Position numbers and translations under genes: made by a program
Source: Piezodorus guildinii
Taxonomy: Eukaryota > Arthropoda > Insecta > Hemiptera > Pentatomidae
DNA: 64,000 nt
Reading direction: 5' to 3'
Assembly (NCBI GenBank): GCA_023052935.1
Contig: CM041298.1
Location: 18,583,371-18,647,370 of the forward strand
Shown here: positions 54,344 through 64,000 of the stretch, piece by piece
How positions within the stretch are numbered: the stretch's first letter is position 1
Layout of the letters: the number at the start of each line of letters is the position of its first letter
The notes under the pieces: model-generated
Told to the model about the DNA's origin: nothing
What the model saw: only the letters and a program-made list of their open reading frames with translations
The model's database searches: none

Positions 54344-55068
54344 TACTTTCACTTACCTACTATATGAAATATATAGTAAGAGAAAGTATTGCGATCGTGA
54401 AAATTTTCGAATTCCAGTTTTCATCGGAAATACACGTTTTAGGGTCCCCTGAGTCTTAATGACCAAGTTCCGCAAAAAGGTCTGTGTGTGTGTGTGTGTG
54501 TGAGAGAGAGTGTCCGTGTGTTTGTGGTAAGTCCAGCACGAATAGAAAAAGTTGTATGAAACTGAACTTTTATATTTAAGAAACCGTATGGTTGCGTATG
54601 CCCCAATACCTTACAGCACTTTTTTCACTAAACTTCACTCAGCACTTTATTTTATTCGACTGACAGGAAGGTCTATGCTACTTTATACCATGCATTTTGC
54701 ACTTTTTTACGGTTTTCTCAAAAACGGCTCTAACGATTTTGATTCAGCTCGCTATATCGATGTGGAATTGGACGGGCTTTAATATCATGTAGGTTTCATT
54801 CTGATTGAAGTAGTCTGACAGGGCTTAAATGCCGATATTTCAAAGTTTCTTCCTCTAAAGTATCTTAAATAGTAAAGTTTTTATGAATTTGACCATATCA
54901 TCTGATTAGCAAATCTAAAAAAAACAGCCAAAATCTAAAAACAAAGTTAAACTAGTTTGATAACCAACTAAAAGAGATAACTGCAAAAATATTTTTTTAA
55001 TGTAATTTTATGTTTTTGAACATAAGAGCAGCAATATACATGTGTAATATACCGTTGGAATGCTAATG
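54344..55068 (-). mobile_element. HINE-like element, hairpin side intact
   Basis: ACTTTCACTTACCTACTATATGAAATATATAGTAAGAGAAAGT at 54350-54388 is an extended form of the hairpin. A (GT)n/(GA)n tract at 54482-54510 and the body follow, to CCGTTGGAATGCTAATG at 55066, where it breaks off into GC-rich DNA. Confidence 0.82.
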
Positions 55069-55849
55069 TTTCGGGTTCCCGAAAAGAGAAATTAATGTTA
55101 CTGCTCTGCCATCTACTGGGCATAGGGAGAAAGAGAGCGCCCCTAGCGGCCGAGAAAGAAACTGAAGTTGCAGGTCCTGGCTGGTTGTGCCAGGCTCTAG
55201 TTTTTTTGTTCCTCCTGTGGAACCACCCTTTACCATGGAGTAGAGAATTTAGAAGACCCCTTGGCCAAAGGGGGGGGGGGGGGGAGAGAAGGAGAGAAGA
55301 ACAGATTCACCTTCCGGAGCATTTTCACCATCTCAGAGATCACCACATAAGTTATCACTTGTTATAATTTACAATAGCACAATTTAATAACCCAGTCCTA
55401 ATGAACACCTGGCCATTAAGTTAGATATGTACCAATTTTCTTTATAATATAATTAATTTTATCCCCATACTGTGTTTTTTTATTTCTTGGCCCAGCCTTA
55501 TTTCATTTAGTTATATTTTTCATACAGTCCACTTATATACTACTAAAGGAGTGATCATCTTTACATTTAGTTGGAAATGTATTGAATGAAACTTAAAAAT
55601 TAAATAGGAACTTTAAGTTGCTGAGTGGGCATTGCCCCAGCACTTATATTAGAACCTAAGAGGATTGTCGGACTGGACTTAAATCTCCACTCCACTGACT
55701 TATTTCGTAAGTAGCCGATGTTCTAGAAAAGCATGGCGCAGTAAGGACCATAGACTAAAATACAGTATTAAAATTATTTAATAACACAAATAATTTAATA
55801 AACTTTATACAAGTATTTATACTTTAATACTAACAAGTCTTAAAATAAA
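55069..55849. other. GC-richer insert with CTCF-core-like site and G16 run
   Basis: The segment breaks HINE sequence on the left, with other HINE sequence on the right. It contains GCCATCTACTGG (55108-55119) and, 28 bp on, GCGCCCCTAGCGGCC. A run of ~16 G lies at 55269-55285. The 90-codon plus frame across it is biased (Pro/Arg/His) and not recognised. Confidence 0.4.
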
Positions 55850-56035
55850 AATTTATTGGGTTAATTTCTCTTTTGTTTTTAACATAAGATTTGTAATATA
55901 GATGTAAAGTAAACTGAAAGCTGAAGAGTTAATATATATATTTTTTTAAGTTATAAACAAAATTGTGGAACGTAAAGTGACAAATAAGACTTAAATTTAT
56001 GTGATTATAGTACATAACAATTTTATATTGTTATA
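55850..56035 (-). repeat. HINE-like body fragment
   Basis: TTTGTTTTTAACATAAGATTTGTAATATAGATG and GTAAAGTGACAAATAAG blocks. Confidence 0.55.
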
Positions 56036-56548
56036 CCAGCTGACCCGACAGACGATGTCGTCTAAATTTTCATAAGATTCTTCTCCGTACTGATATAAAC
56101 ATTAAAAAAAAAAAAAAAAAAAAAAATCAGATAAATCGGTCGAGCTTGATGCCAAGGGAAAAGATGATTCATTTTTATATAAGTATATAAAGAGATTACC
56201 TAAGGAAATTAATAAAACAATAAAAACCTACATACCCAAGTAACGTTTATCTTTTTTTCTTCCATAAGATCCTCATCCTGACTAATATAAAAAAAAAAAA
56301 AAAAAAAAGGATAAATAGGCCAAGCCGTTACATGCGTGGTGTAATGAATAAGGAAAAAAGCGATTCATTTTTATATATTTAGATGAAGATATTTCCTTAA
56401 AGATTAAAAAAAAAAAAAGTAATTTTTCCGTTTTTTCTTTCATAAGACCGTTCTCCTGGCTGATATAAACATAACAAAAAAAAGAGTTAGAGAAATCGAT
56501 CAAGCCGTTCACGCGTGATGCGATGACCAAAGGAAAAGACGATTCATT

Positions 56549-56612
<64 letters not shown>
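56036..56612. repeat. Three tandem ~180-bp units ending in (TA)n
   Basis: CATAAGA at 56071, 56263 and 56441 starts three diverged units. Each is followed by CTGA/CTAATATAAA, an A-run, AAAT(C/A)G(G/A)(T/C)C(A/G)AGC(C/T)-type sequence and GATTCATTT. The third ends in TTTATTTTATATATA and (TA)n (56558-56612). The block resembles 3' portions of widespread arthropod Helitron-type repeats. Confidence 0.6.
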
Positions 56613-56616
<4 letters not shown>

Positions 56617-56635
56617 TCATAATAATCATAGGCTC

Positions 56636-57185
56636 ACTGAACCCGAAAGATCGATGCCGATACCACTAAACTTCGCATGCACAGTCTCGTACAATGTTCG
56701 CCGGTCAAGCCTAAGCCCCCGAGATCACCCTTGATGCAATCCTCCCATCGACGCTTCGGCCTACCTTTCAAACGCCTACCAGTCGGTTCAGCGAATACCA
56801 ACTTTCTTGGAATCCGTTCCTCACTGAGCCCAACAAATTTACTCGCTCGCTCATTTGAGTCTCCGCGATGCTATCAACTCAATTATATTCACAGGGTACA
56901 AACTCCGCAATTCCGCGTTGTGCAACCTTCTAAACTCCCCAGCGGCCCCATCTCTCTTCGGACCAAATATTTTACGCAGTACCTTATTTTCGAATACCTT
57001 AAGCCGTTGTTCATCCTTCAAAGTAAGCGGCCACGTTTCACATCCGTAAAGAACCTTTGGAAGAATAATAGTTTTATAATTTCTAACCTTTAATTTTTTA
57101 GATAGAAGCCGCGAGCTAAGTAATTCAGCAACTGAACAATAACACGCATTTTCCCAGCTTTAACCGTGACTTTAATTCTTCCTGG
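56636..57185 (-). pseudogene. RTE-clade LINE 3' end, copy 2
   Basis: Complement of the block at 33200-33735: 'KTRLKVGNACYYSVAELLSSRLLSKKLKV...', 'CETWPLTLKDEQRLKVFENKVLRKIFGPKRD', and the GRRP-K-RWEDCIK region near 56740, all with shifts. The 3' end abuts the TA tract at 56,612 and the truncation point abuts another at 57,188. Confidence 0.82.
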
Positions 57186-57187
57186 AT

Positions 57188-57400
57188 TCATATATATATA
57201 TATATAATATATATATATATATATTAATATATATAGTATATATATTATATTATATATATATATATATATATTATTTAATCTAAACATATGTTTCCAACAA
57301 ATGGATATGATTATTTATTAACATGTTTTCTATTTTAAGGTTATTTAATAATTCTTAAACTGTTTTTAATAACCAAAATAAGTGGAAACCGTGTGTTCTT
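57188..57400 (-). repeat. (TA)n tract and HINE-like 5' fragment
   Basis: TA repeats to ~57272, then TTTAATCTAAACATATGTTTCCAAC and AAAATAAGTGGAAACCGTGTGT, a decayed minus-orientation 5' end. Confidence 0.6.
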
Positions 57401-58040
57401 GTAATATTGTAGTCTATACTAATAAATGGACGTATTATTAAAATGTTTCAAATTAACATTGAATAGAATGAACCGATGAACTCATCTGACGACAGACGAA
57501 TTGAAAGGTGACCTATAAACTTAGTCTTTTCTAAGGGACCGAGTGGTGACAAATCACCTATCCAGTCCTGGAAGGGCTATATGTCCAGGAGTCAAGTTCT
57601 CCAGCAGTCCAGCAGTCTAGTAGTCCTATTGTAGCATTCCCAATAGGCATCCCGCATTGTCAAGAAGTTGGCATCCGATCCCCTTTTCTGAATTCGGCAA
57701 TAAAAATTAAGTATTCAAGTCCTTTAGTTATTTTTAATTGTAGGACTTTGTTTTGTCTTGATTTTTTTTCTCTTCCTAACGAGCCATAGTATAACGAGAT
57801 AGACTTGTTTTTTTTTTCTCTTCCACAATTGGAAGACAAAAATAACTTGGAATCAAGTTATAAAGACAAAGAAGTGCCGCATTGATGATGTCATTAGGGA
57901 CTGCCAATTGAATTTATAATGGAAGAGTGCCTGATTGCTTTAGCCTTTTATTCTCTTCAACATTTTATTATTAGCCCAACTTGTAATGATCCGGAATATT
58001 TGAAAATATTCAAAACGAATAAGTACACTGTTTTTTTTAA
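57401..58040. other. Unassigned sequence
   Basis: Contains a run of CCAGCAGTCCAGCAGTCTAG (57600-57620) and otherwise no recognised family or coding frame. Confidence 0.4.
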
Positions 58041-58044
58041 TAAA

Positions 58045-59080
58045 TAAATAAATAAATAACGGTGGGCATTACACGACTTTGACTTACCTCCGTTGTTAAA
58101 ATCGATAAATGAATTTTAAAATACAGTTAGAGATAAAAATCAGTGAAACTAATAAAGAATTAATTAAATTGAATTTCTATAGGAAAATGTGATTTATTGA
58201 AAAATCTATTATATTATTATGAAATAATAATCAGTTATTTTTATCGGCTTTTCGTAACTCTTCGTAACTTTCACAACTTTGTGTATCAGATAATATTTTT
58301 TCTAAAATCTTTCTATTTCCAATTATAATATTATGTCTATATTACTGTTCTTAATATAAAAAAAAGAAAGAAAAAAGTTTTTCTGTTTTATCCTTTAGTT
58401 GGTCATCAAATCCGTCCAACTTGTTTATTTAGTAGTCCTTCATCAGTGGTGACAAGATGATATGGTTGTTTTTATATCTACAAAATTAATGGTATTTTAG
58501 AGAAAATCTGATGCGGGCAACACACGACTTACACTTACCTTCGGTTTTAAAATCGATTAAAGAATTTTGAAATACAGTTAGAGATAAAAATGAGTAAAAC
58601 TATTAAAGAACTAATTAAATTGATTTTCTATAGAAACGTGTGTTTTATTAAAAATCTGTTACATTATTATGTAAAATAACCAGTTAGCTTTATTGGCTTT
58701 TCATCACACTTTAATAAATTGCATAATCTTTTACGCAATGTATAAGATCATACTTTTTCTAAAATCTTTAGCTTTCCAACGGTATAGTATACATCTATAT
58801 TACTGTTCTTATGCTCAAAAACAAAATATAGCATTACATTTTTTTTTTCTTCTTTAGTTGGATATCGAATTCGTTCAACTTATCAACAATGAATCCTACA
58901 TGATATTAAAGCCTAATGAATTTTTTTGAGCAAATTATAAAAAGATGCAAAATGCATGGTATAAAGTGTCTCTTCTGGTTAGCTGATTTTGATGTAAAGG
59001 TTGCTGTAATATCTTGGGCGTATGGTTGTCTTTATATGAATTTTTAGTTTCATAGGACTTTTCTTTCGTCACTGCTTGAC
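58045..59080 (+). mobile_element. Two HINE-like copies in tandem, both incomplete
   Basis: A first 5' end near 58052 (GGTGGGCATTACACGACTTTGACTTACC) runs into the body to ~58500. A second begins at 58507 (TCTGATGCGGGCAACACACG) and runs to TTTTTAGTTTCATAGGACTTTTC at 59065, where it meets a Jockey fragment. Confidence 0.75.
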
Positions 59081-59084
59081 GTTT

Positions 59085-59530
59085 TCGGCTATTTTAACAC
59101 TTACTAGAAAAAATCTTCTAATCATCTATTAAACTACAAACGTCTGATTTAAATGACTATCATGAGAACAATCTGGACTTACGGAGTTGAGCTTTGTAGC
59201 TAAACCATCGAATTCCTCTCGAATCCAATCCTTGCAATCCAAAATACTTCCTACTTTGTTACGAACAAACTCATCCATAATGAACTTAATGTTCCTTATG
59301 TTACTGATTTGAATCGAACCATATACCTATCCTCCGTGAGAAATTCTGTTACTACTAAACCCACTAGTTTCAATCCTTGCTTATTCTTCGATTTATGATT
59401 ATCCTCTGAGACGTCTAAAAATATGACAATAAGACCTTCTTATAATGTTTATTGGAATGCAGCTAATGGGTAGCATCTCTACCAGATTGCTTCATATGGT
59501 TTTTCTATTAGCATATTTAGTGGTTGTGAT
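59085..59530 (+). pseudogene. Degenerate Jockey fragment (JocC family)
   Basis: DNA-level match to the JocC C-terminal region (CGTTTTCGGCTATTTTAACACTTACTAGA; ATCTGGACTTACGGAGTTGAGCTTTG; TCGAATCCAATCCTTGCAATCC). No frame survives. Confidence 0.72.
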
Positions 59531-59821
59531 ATGTAATGGGAGTTGGTGGATATAGCACAAGTCTACTGTTCTCCGGCTCCTTGGTTCGAATTCCATCTAT
59601 GGCAGAATATTATTTATTCTGTTAATTCAGTCGGGGGGCGACACTAGGGTATGGAGACCCTCCTGGTCTGCGGCTGAGCGTGATCAAGACCTAATCACCT
59701 CATTGAACTGCCGTTAGCCTAGAAATAGTACAAATGTACTGGGTCAATACCCTCCATGGGTTTTTGTGGTACTGGATTTAGGTTATGTAATAAAGTTGTA
59801 AATATAAATATATAAAAAATA
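59531..59821. other. Possible second tRNA-like SINE
   Basis: GGATATAGCACAAGTCTAC and CTTGGTTCGAATTCCATC resemble A and B boxes ~35 bp apart. The ~200 bp body (GGGCGACACTAGGGTATGG) has no second copy in the window, so family status is unproven. Confidence 0.35.
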
Positions 59822-60128
59822 AGGGAGAGATACACTTTATTCAACAAGCGGTGCTGCCCAACTTAATTGGGTTGCTAATAACACAACTTACTTATTTTTT
59901 CCTTAATTGACAATTTTTTGTATAAACATATTAAGATCCTAAAAATCTTACCATGCAATATACATAAAAATAGATTAATTTTTTTTCTTTTAACATTTTT
60001 TTTCCTTACAATTTTTTTTATAAACATTTTATTTCCTGAATTATTTTTACTCATTTTATTTTTTATTCTTTTTTTTTTTTTCCTTTTCTTGTTTATCTCT
60101 CAAATTTATTCAAATATATGTATATAAC

Positions 60129-60203
<75 letters not shown>

Positions 60204-60910
60204 TATAAAAGATCACAATAATGCCTATGGTAACCATATGAAACTCCGCTTCAATATTAAATCTCCAGCATATACAATAAATATAATAAAATAAGATTAA
60301 ATAATAATATTAATATCACAATAAAAAGTTAAAAAATTAAAACATAAATAAAAACATACACACCAATGTCCTCCCATCCTGTTTCATTCGCTATGAGTAA
60401 ATTGTTTTATGGTGTATAATTCCCAGAGAGTCAAGCACTATATCCTCTGCTATCCTTGCTACGTCCTTGACATCAACACCTATATCCTCATGAAGCTCCT
60501 TGTTGAACTAGGTACAGTTCCGTGGGCTCCGAACCATAGGCCTCTGACGTTGAAGTCTCTCTCGCTGAAGCTTTCGCGGAACTTTTCCTTGAGGAAAGGG
60601 ATACATTTATCGTAGATTTCTCCCTTTCCACTTTACTTGCCTGCTCCATGTCTTTGGATTCATATCTCACGGTGAATTTCCGAATGATAGCTGAATTTCC
60701 GGTCTTTGGAAATGCCACAATATCAGCGTATCGCGTGGATCCATCCGTATCCACACAGTATAATTCTTTAAATCAGGCAAAGTCTCTTTCCTTAAGGAGC
60801 CTCATTAACTCATGTTTTTCTTTGTGATGTCGGCGTGTTATCAGGAGGGAGTTGTTGAGACATTTCCCCAGCACGTGGGCTGGTGTTTCAGGCTCTCTGT
60901 TACATTTTCG
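59822..60910 (-). pseudogene. Endonuclease-type LINE 3' end (family X, copy B)
   Basis: Minus strand: a C-x2-C-x7-H-x4-C-type cluster (CRKCNREPETPAHVLGKC) at ~60900-60850. Then 'KEKHELMRLLKERD', 'DTDGSTRYADIVAFPKTGNSAI' with the endonuclease Asp, then 'VRYE...EVEREK', with a frameshift near 60600. The 3' UTR with (TA)n (60155-60210) and a long A-run (60128-60156) matches copy A at 21400-21965. Inactive and 5'-truncated. Confidence 0.72.
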
Positions 60911-61674
60911 ACAAATCAATTTAAATTTAAATTAGGCAAATAATAAGCTGTATTGAACGATTTTGCAAAAAAACTAGAATTGAAGGGAGTATTTAAAGAT
61001 AAATAAAACAATGCCTCAACAAAATGAAACAGACCGTGGCTTGTGTTTAAACCTTGACCCAAAACTAAAGTGGAGTAGTGTTTGTTGAGGCAGCTACTTG
61101 GAGTGATGTCTTAATGGATCCTTCTTTTCTTTTCTAGTTCCTACATAAAACTTTGTCATTTTAGTGAGAACATACAAATAAAACTGTGGTTGTAATGAAA
61201 AAAACAAAAAAACTTGGTATGCTCAACACACGAGTAAACATTTTCCGTTTTAAAATCGCTTTAAAGATTTTTAAATAAAGTTAAAATAATACTCACATTG
61301 AGTTAAAAAAAATAAACTAGATTATAAGTAGATAATCTAAATTAATTTTAGATTAAATAATATTTTAAAAGATTACATGCCTGAGATGTTACAGCAACTT
61401 TTTCATCAAAATTGGCGAATTAAAAGAGCCATACTTTATGCTCTTTGTTTTTCACGAGTCTTTCAAAAATGACTCTCACAATTTTGATTAAACCATCTGG
61501 TTGAAATAGTCTGACAAAAAATGACGACTTTTTCCTCACTAAATTACCTTTGATTATGTAAATTACAAAAAACAACACTTTATTTAGATAAATAACAGCT
61601 AAATAAACAATTGGAACGAATTTTAAACCAAGTAAAGAGGAAAAAAACAACAATTATTTTCAAGTTTTTTTTTC
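60911..61674. repeat. Unassigned spacer and scrambled HINE pieces
   Basis: 60950-61200 is unrecognised. 61210-61290 is a decayed plus-orientation HINE 5' end (TTGGTATGCTCAACACACGAG). 61375-61620 is minus-orientation body (CCTGAGATGTTACAGCAACTTTTTCATC). Confidence 0.5.
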
Positions 61675-62277
61675 CTAAATCAATAACTAATGAAATCCAG
61701 GAAGACATAACGTCCCGATTAAAAGTGGTAAATACGTGTTATTATTCAGTTGCTAAGTTACTTAGCTCACGGCTTCTATTTAAGAACTTAAAGGTTAGAA
61801 TTTATAAAACTATTATTCTTCCAACGGTTCTTTACATATGTGAAACGTGGTCGCTTACTTTGAGGGATGAACAACGGCTTAAGGTTTTCGAAAATAAGGT
61901 ACTGTAAGGTACTGTGTTACTGAAAATAAGGTAAATATTTGGTCCGAAGAGAGATGAGGGCACTGGGGAGTTTAGAAGGTTGCACAACCCGGAATCGCGG
62001 AACTTGTATCCTGTGAATATAATTGAATTAATAGCGTCACGGGGACTCAAATGGGTGAGTAAAATTGTTGGGCTAGGTGAGGAACGGATTCCGAGAAAGT
62101 TGGTATTTCCTGATCCGACTGGTAGGCGTCCGAAAGGTAGGCCGAAGGGTCGATGGGAGGATTGCATTAAATCTGATCTCGGGGGCTTGGGCTTGACCTG
62201 CGAACATTAGACGAGTCTGTGCAAGCGAAGTTTGGTGGTATCGGCATCGAACCTTCGGGTTCGGTAAGCCTATTATT
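61675..62277 (+). pseudogene. RTE-clade LINE 3' end, copy 3
   Basis: 'NEIQEDITSRLKVVNTCYYSVAKLLSSRLLFKNLKVRIYKTIILPTVLYICETWSLTLRDEQRLKVFENKVL', then a frameshift, then 'ELIASRGLKWVSKIVG' and 'GRRPKGRPKGRWEDCIKSDLGG'. The 3' end carries a perfect hairpin CGAACC-TTCG-GGTTCG (62248-62263) just before AAGCCTATTATTATTATT. Confidence 0.85.
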
Positions 62278-62299
62278 ATTATTTCAGAATTTCGCACTT

Positions 62300-62962
62300 T
62301 CTCAGCTTTCGCTGGAAATTTTCACCTAGCCGGACTCAATGAGTCAAGGGTTAGGCTCTAATTATGTTATATTTAAAAATTTTCTAACAGTGGCTGCTGT
62401 TCCTAGAACGACTGCTCGCTGAACCTCCGCTAGAATTCTTACAGGTAGCTCTAGTTGTTGGATTGATTCTAGCCTACTCTCTGGAATCAGACCATTGCTA
62501 GATAGTATAATAGGGTAAATCCCACAGCTCTCCAATCTATAGAGTTGCTTTAGCTCCTCTGCCAGCTCCTGGTATTTCCTTCTCTTTTCAGAAACCGTTT
62601 TTTGAAGATTCTCATCCGATGGGACGCCTATTTCAACAATCTGTGCCAATTTTCTATTTTTATCAATAACTAAAATGTCTGACCGATTATTTAAAACTGT
62701 GTGGTCCGTAATGATAGGATGATCCCAGTAAATTTTAGTTTTGTGACCGGTAGTTATTGATAATGGGTTATATTTCTAATAGGGAGATTCGCTACTTAGG
62801 AGATTCATCTTTAATGCAATGGCTTGATGAACAATTTTCGCTGCATTGTTGTGTCTTTGGAGATACTCCTTACCAGCAAGAATTGGACAACCCGAGGTCA
62901 CATGTTGTATGCTCTCAACAGTTTTTTGCATAAACGGCATAGGTCACTTATGTCCTCACCGC
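62300..62962 (-). pseudogene. Endonuclease-type LINE 3' end (family Y)
   Basis: Minus strand: 'CGEDISDLCRLCKKTVESIQHVTSGCPILA' (C-C-H-C cluster), 'YLQRHNNAAKIVHQAIA', 'YKYNPLSI', 'DHTVLNNRSDILVIDKNRKLAQIVEIGVPSDENLQKTVSEKRRKYQELAEELKQLY' (restriction-like endonuclease core: D...E...K), ending 'VVLGTAATVRKFLNIT'. Most of ~200 codons are open with an AT-rich junction at the 5' side. Members of this domain family end R2/R4/NeSL-group LINEs. The RT is absent. Confidence 0.75.
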
Positions 62963-64000
62963 AATTATTATTATTATTATTAAATATACTTTACTTTAGA
63001 CAATACAACGTTGCAAAGCGAAATATTTGAGAAAAATGTTATCTAATATACAAAGTTGTGGAAGGTAAAGTGAAGAAATCTGGTGCGCGCAACACACGAC
63101 TTTCACTTACCTCCGTTATTAAAATTAATTTAAGAAATTTTAAATACATTAAGCGATAAAAATAAATTTTAAAAGGATCAATTAAATTGAATTTCAATAA
63201 AAACGTGGGTTTATTATATTTTTATCTACTATATTATATTTTATTTTTATCAGCTTTTCATCACTATCCATTAACCTTTACAATTTCGTGTATCAGATTA
63301 TATTTTTTCAAAAATCTTTAACGATCCAACGGTAGATTATACATCTATATTACTATTCTTGTGCTCAAAAATAGTAATATTATAATAGTAGTAATATAAA
63401 AGTTGTTTATCAAATTCGCTCAACTTGCATATTTAGCGTTTATTTATCAAAGCTAATAAGATGATGTGCCTATTTTTTTTTAAATTAAAGGTACTTTAGA
63501 GGAAGAAAATTTAAAATATCTGCATTTAAGCCCGGTCAGACTATTTAAACCAGAATGAATCATCATATTAAATCCCATTAATTTTACATCGATATAGCGG
63601 GTTTAATCAAAACCTTTAGAGCCGTTTTTCAAAAAACCGTAAAAAGGTGCAAAATTCATGGCTTAACATGGCTCATCTGGTTAGCACACTTCGATGAAAA
63701 AGTAGCTGTAACATCTCAGGCGAATGGTTGTCTTAAATATGGAATTCTAGTTTCGTAAGACTTTTGGTTTTTGCTAGCTGTGATTATTACATACAACAAT
63801 TTTATATTTTTATGTAATTTAATCTAAAACATATCTTTCTAACGAAACTGAACAAAATCCTTTAACATATTTTCAACTCTATTTTATAGTTCTTAAATTA
63901 ACCTAGTTAAGTCCTCTGTAGCGCGCACCAGATTTTTAAAGTTACATGTTGATTTATTATATTTTTCATTTTTTTATTTATCTTTTTTTTACTTATTACT
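62963..64000 (+). repeat. HINE-like copies in opposite orientations
   Basis: 63000-63075 is minus body. A plus copy starts at 63078 (TCTGGTGCGCGCAACACACG) and runs to ~63775, lacking the CA tract and hairpin. A minus 5' end follows at 63800-63935, ending GCGCACCAGATTTTT. The last 65 bp are T-rich. Confidence 0.72.

Noticed and set aside
55095..55367. 90-codon plus-strand gene in the GC-rich insert
   Set aside because: Arg/Gly/His runs come from the G16 tract and GA-rich sequence. No domain or conserved start context.
59918..60127. Phe/Leu/Ile-rich transmembrane protein
   Set aside because: Translation of T-rich 3' UTR of the endonuclease LINE; no support.

Overview
The window is a stretch of AT-rich animal DNA (about 70% A+T by eye) that is almost entirely transposable elements, many inserted inside one another. 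No complete host gene was recognised. The repeat content points to an arthropod, most likely an insect: Jockey-clade LINEs whose gag has three CCHC knuckles, RNase H-bearing I-type LINEs, RTE LINEs, LINEs with a restriction-like endonuclease, mariner derivatives and a tRNA-derived SINE. A hemipteran is my guess, but nothing here proves it.

The matrix of the region is one ~0.85-0.92 kb non-coding family (called HINE-like here) with more than 20 full or partial copies. Read 5'-3' it starts at TCTGGTGCGG, has the 12-mer ACTTTCACTTAC about 20 bp in, carries a (CA)n tract in its 3' third, and ends in a ~33 nt hairpin whose last bases are the reverse complement of the same 12-mer. This layout is that of non-autonomous Helentron-type rolling-circle elements; that assignment is inference. 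Most other insertions sit inside copies of it.

Layout: 1-5 kb HINE copies, decayed Jockey fragments, SINE with 13-bp target duplication. 5.4-7.6 kb 5'-truncated I-type LINE with an intact 639-codon reverse transcriptase/RNase H frame. 8.4-13 kb Penelope-like repeat, decayed Jockey, two internally deleted mariners. 13-20 kb JocC Jockey fragments, two more SINEs, a foldback, a possible host exon (14.25-14.56 kb) and a cluster of promoter-like motifs (15.38-15.49 kb). 21-23 kb a LINE 3' end and a full HINE. 24.2-29.8 kb a full-length Jockey (JocA, minus strand) inside a ~0.8 kb element with inverted arms, itself inside a HINE. 30-35 kb RTE, Jockey and mariner fragments. 36.6-38 kb a 41-bp minisatellite. 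38.5-43 kb HINE copies and a palindromic foldback. 43.1-48.1 kb a second full-length Jockey (JocB, plus strand, ~78-nt poly(A)) inside a solo LTR inside a HINE, every junction marked by a target duplication. 49-52.2 kb two JocC copies, one carrying another LINE, inside a HINE. 53-64 kb RTE and endonuclease-LINE 3' ends, a triplicated repeat, microsatellites and more HINE pieces.

The complete or near-complete protein-coding units are JocA (gag+pol), JocB (gag+pol) and the I-type LINE. Both Jockey gag frames carry a single-base shift; the pol frames are open. These LINEs would supply the target-primed reverse transcription machinery that the SINEs depend on, but no partner of the HINE family (Rep/helicase) or of the mariner derivatives (full transposase) is present in the window. 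Coordinates of decayed repeats are approximate to about 10-30 bp; junctions given with a target duplication are exact.
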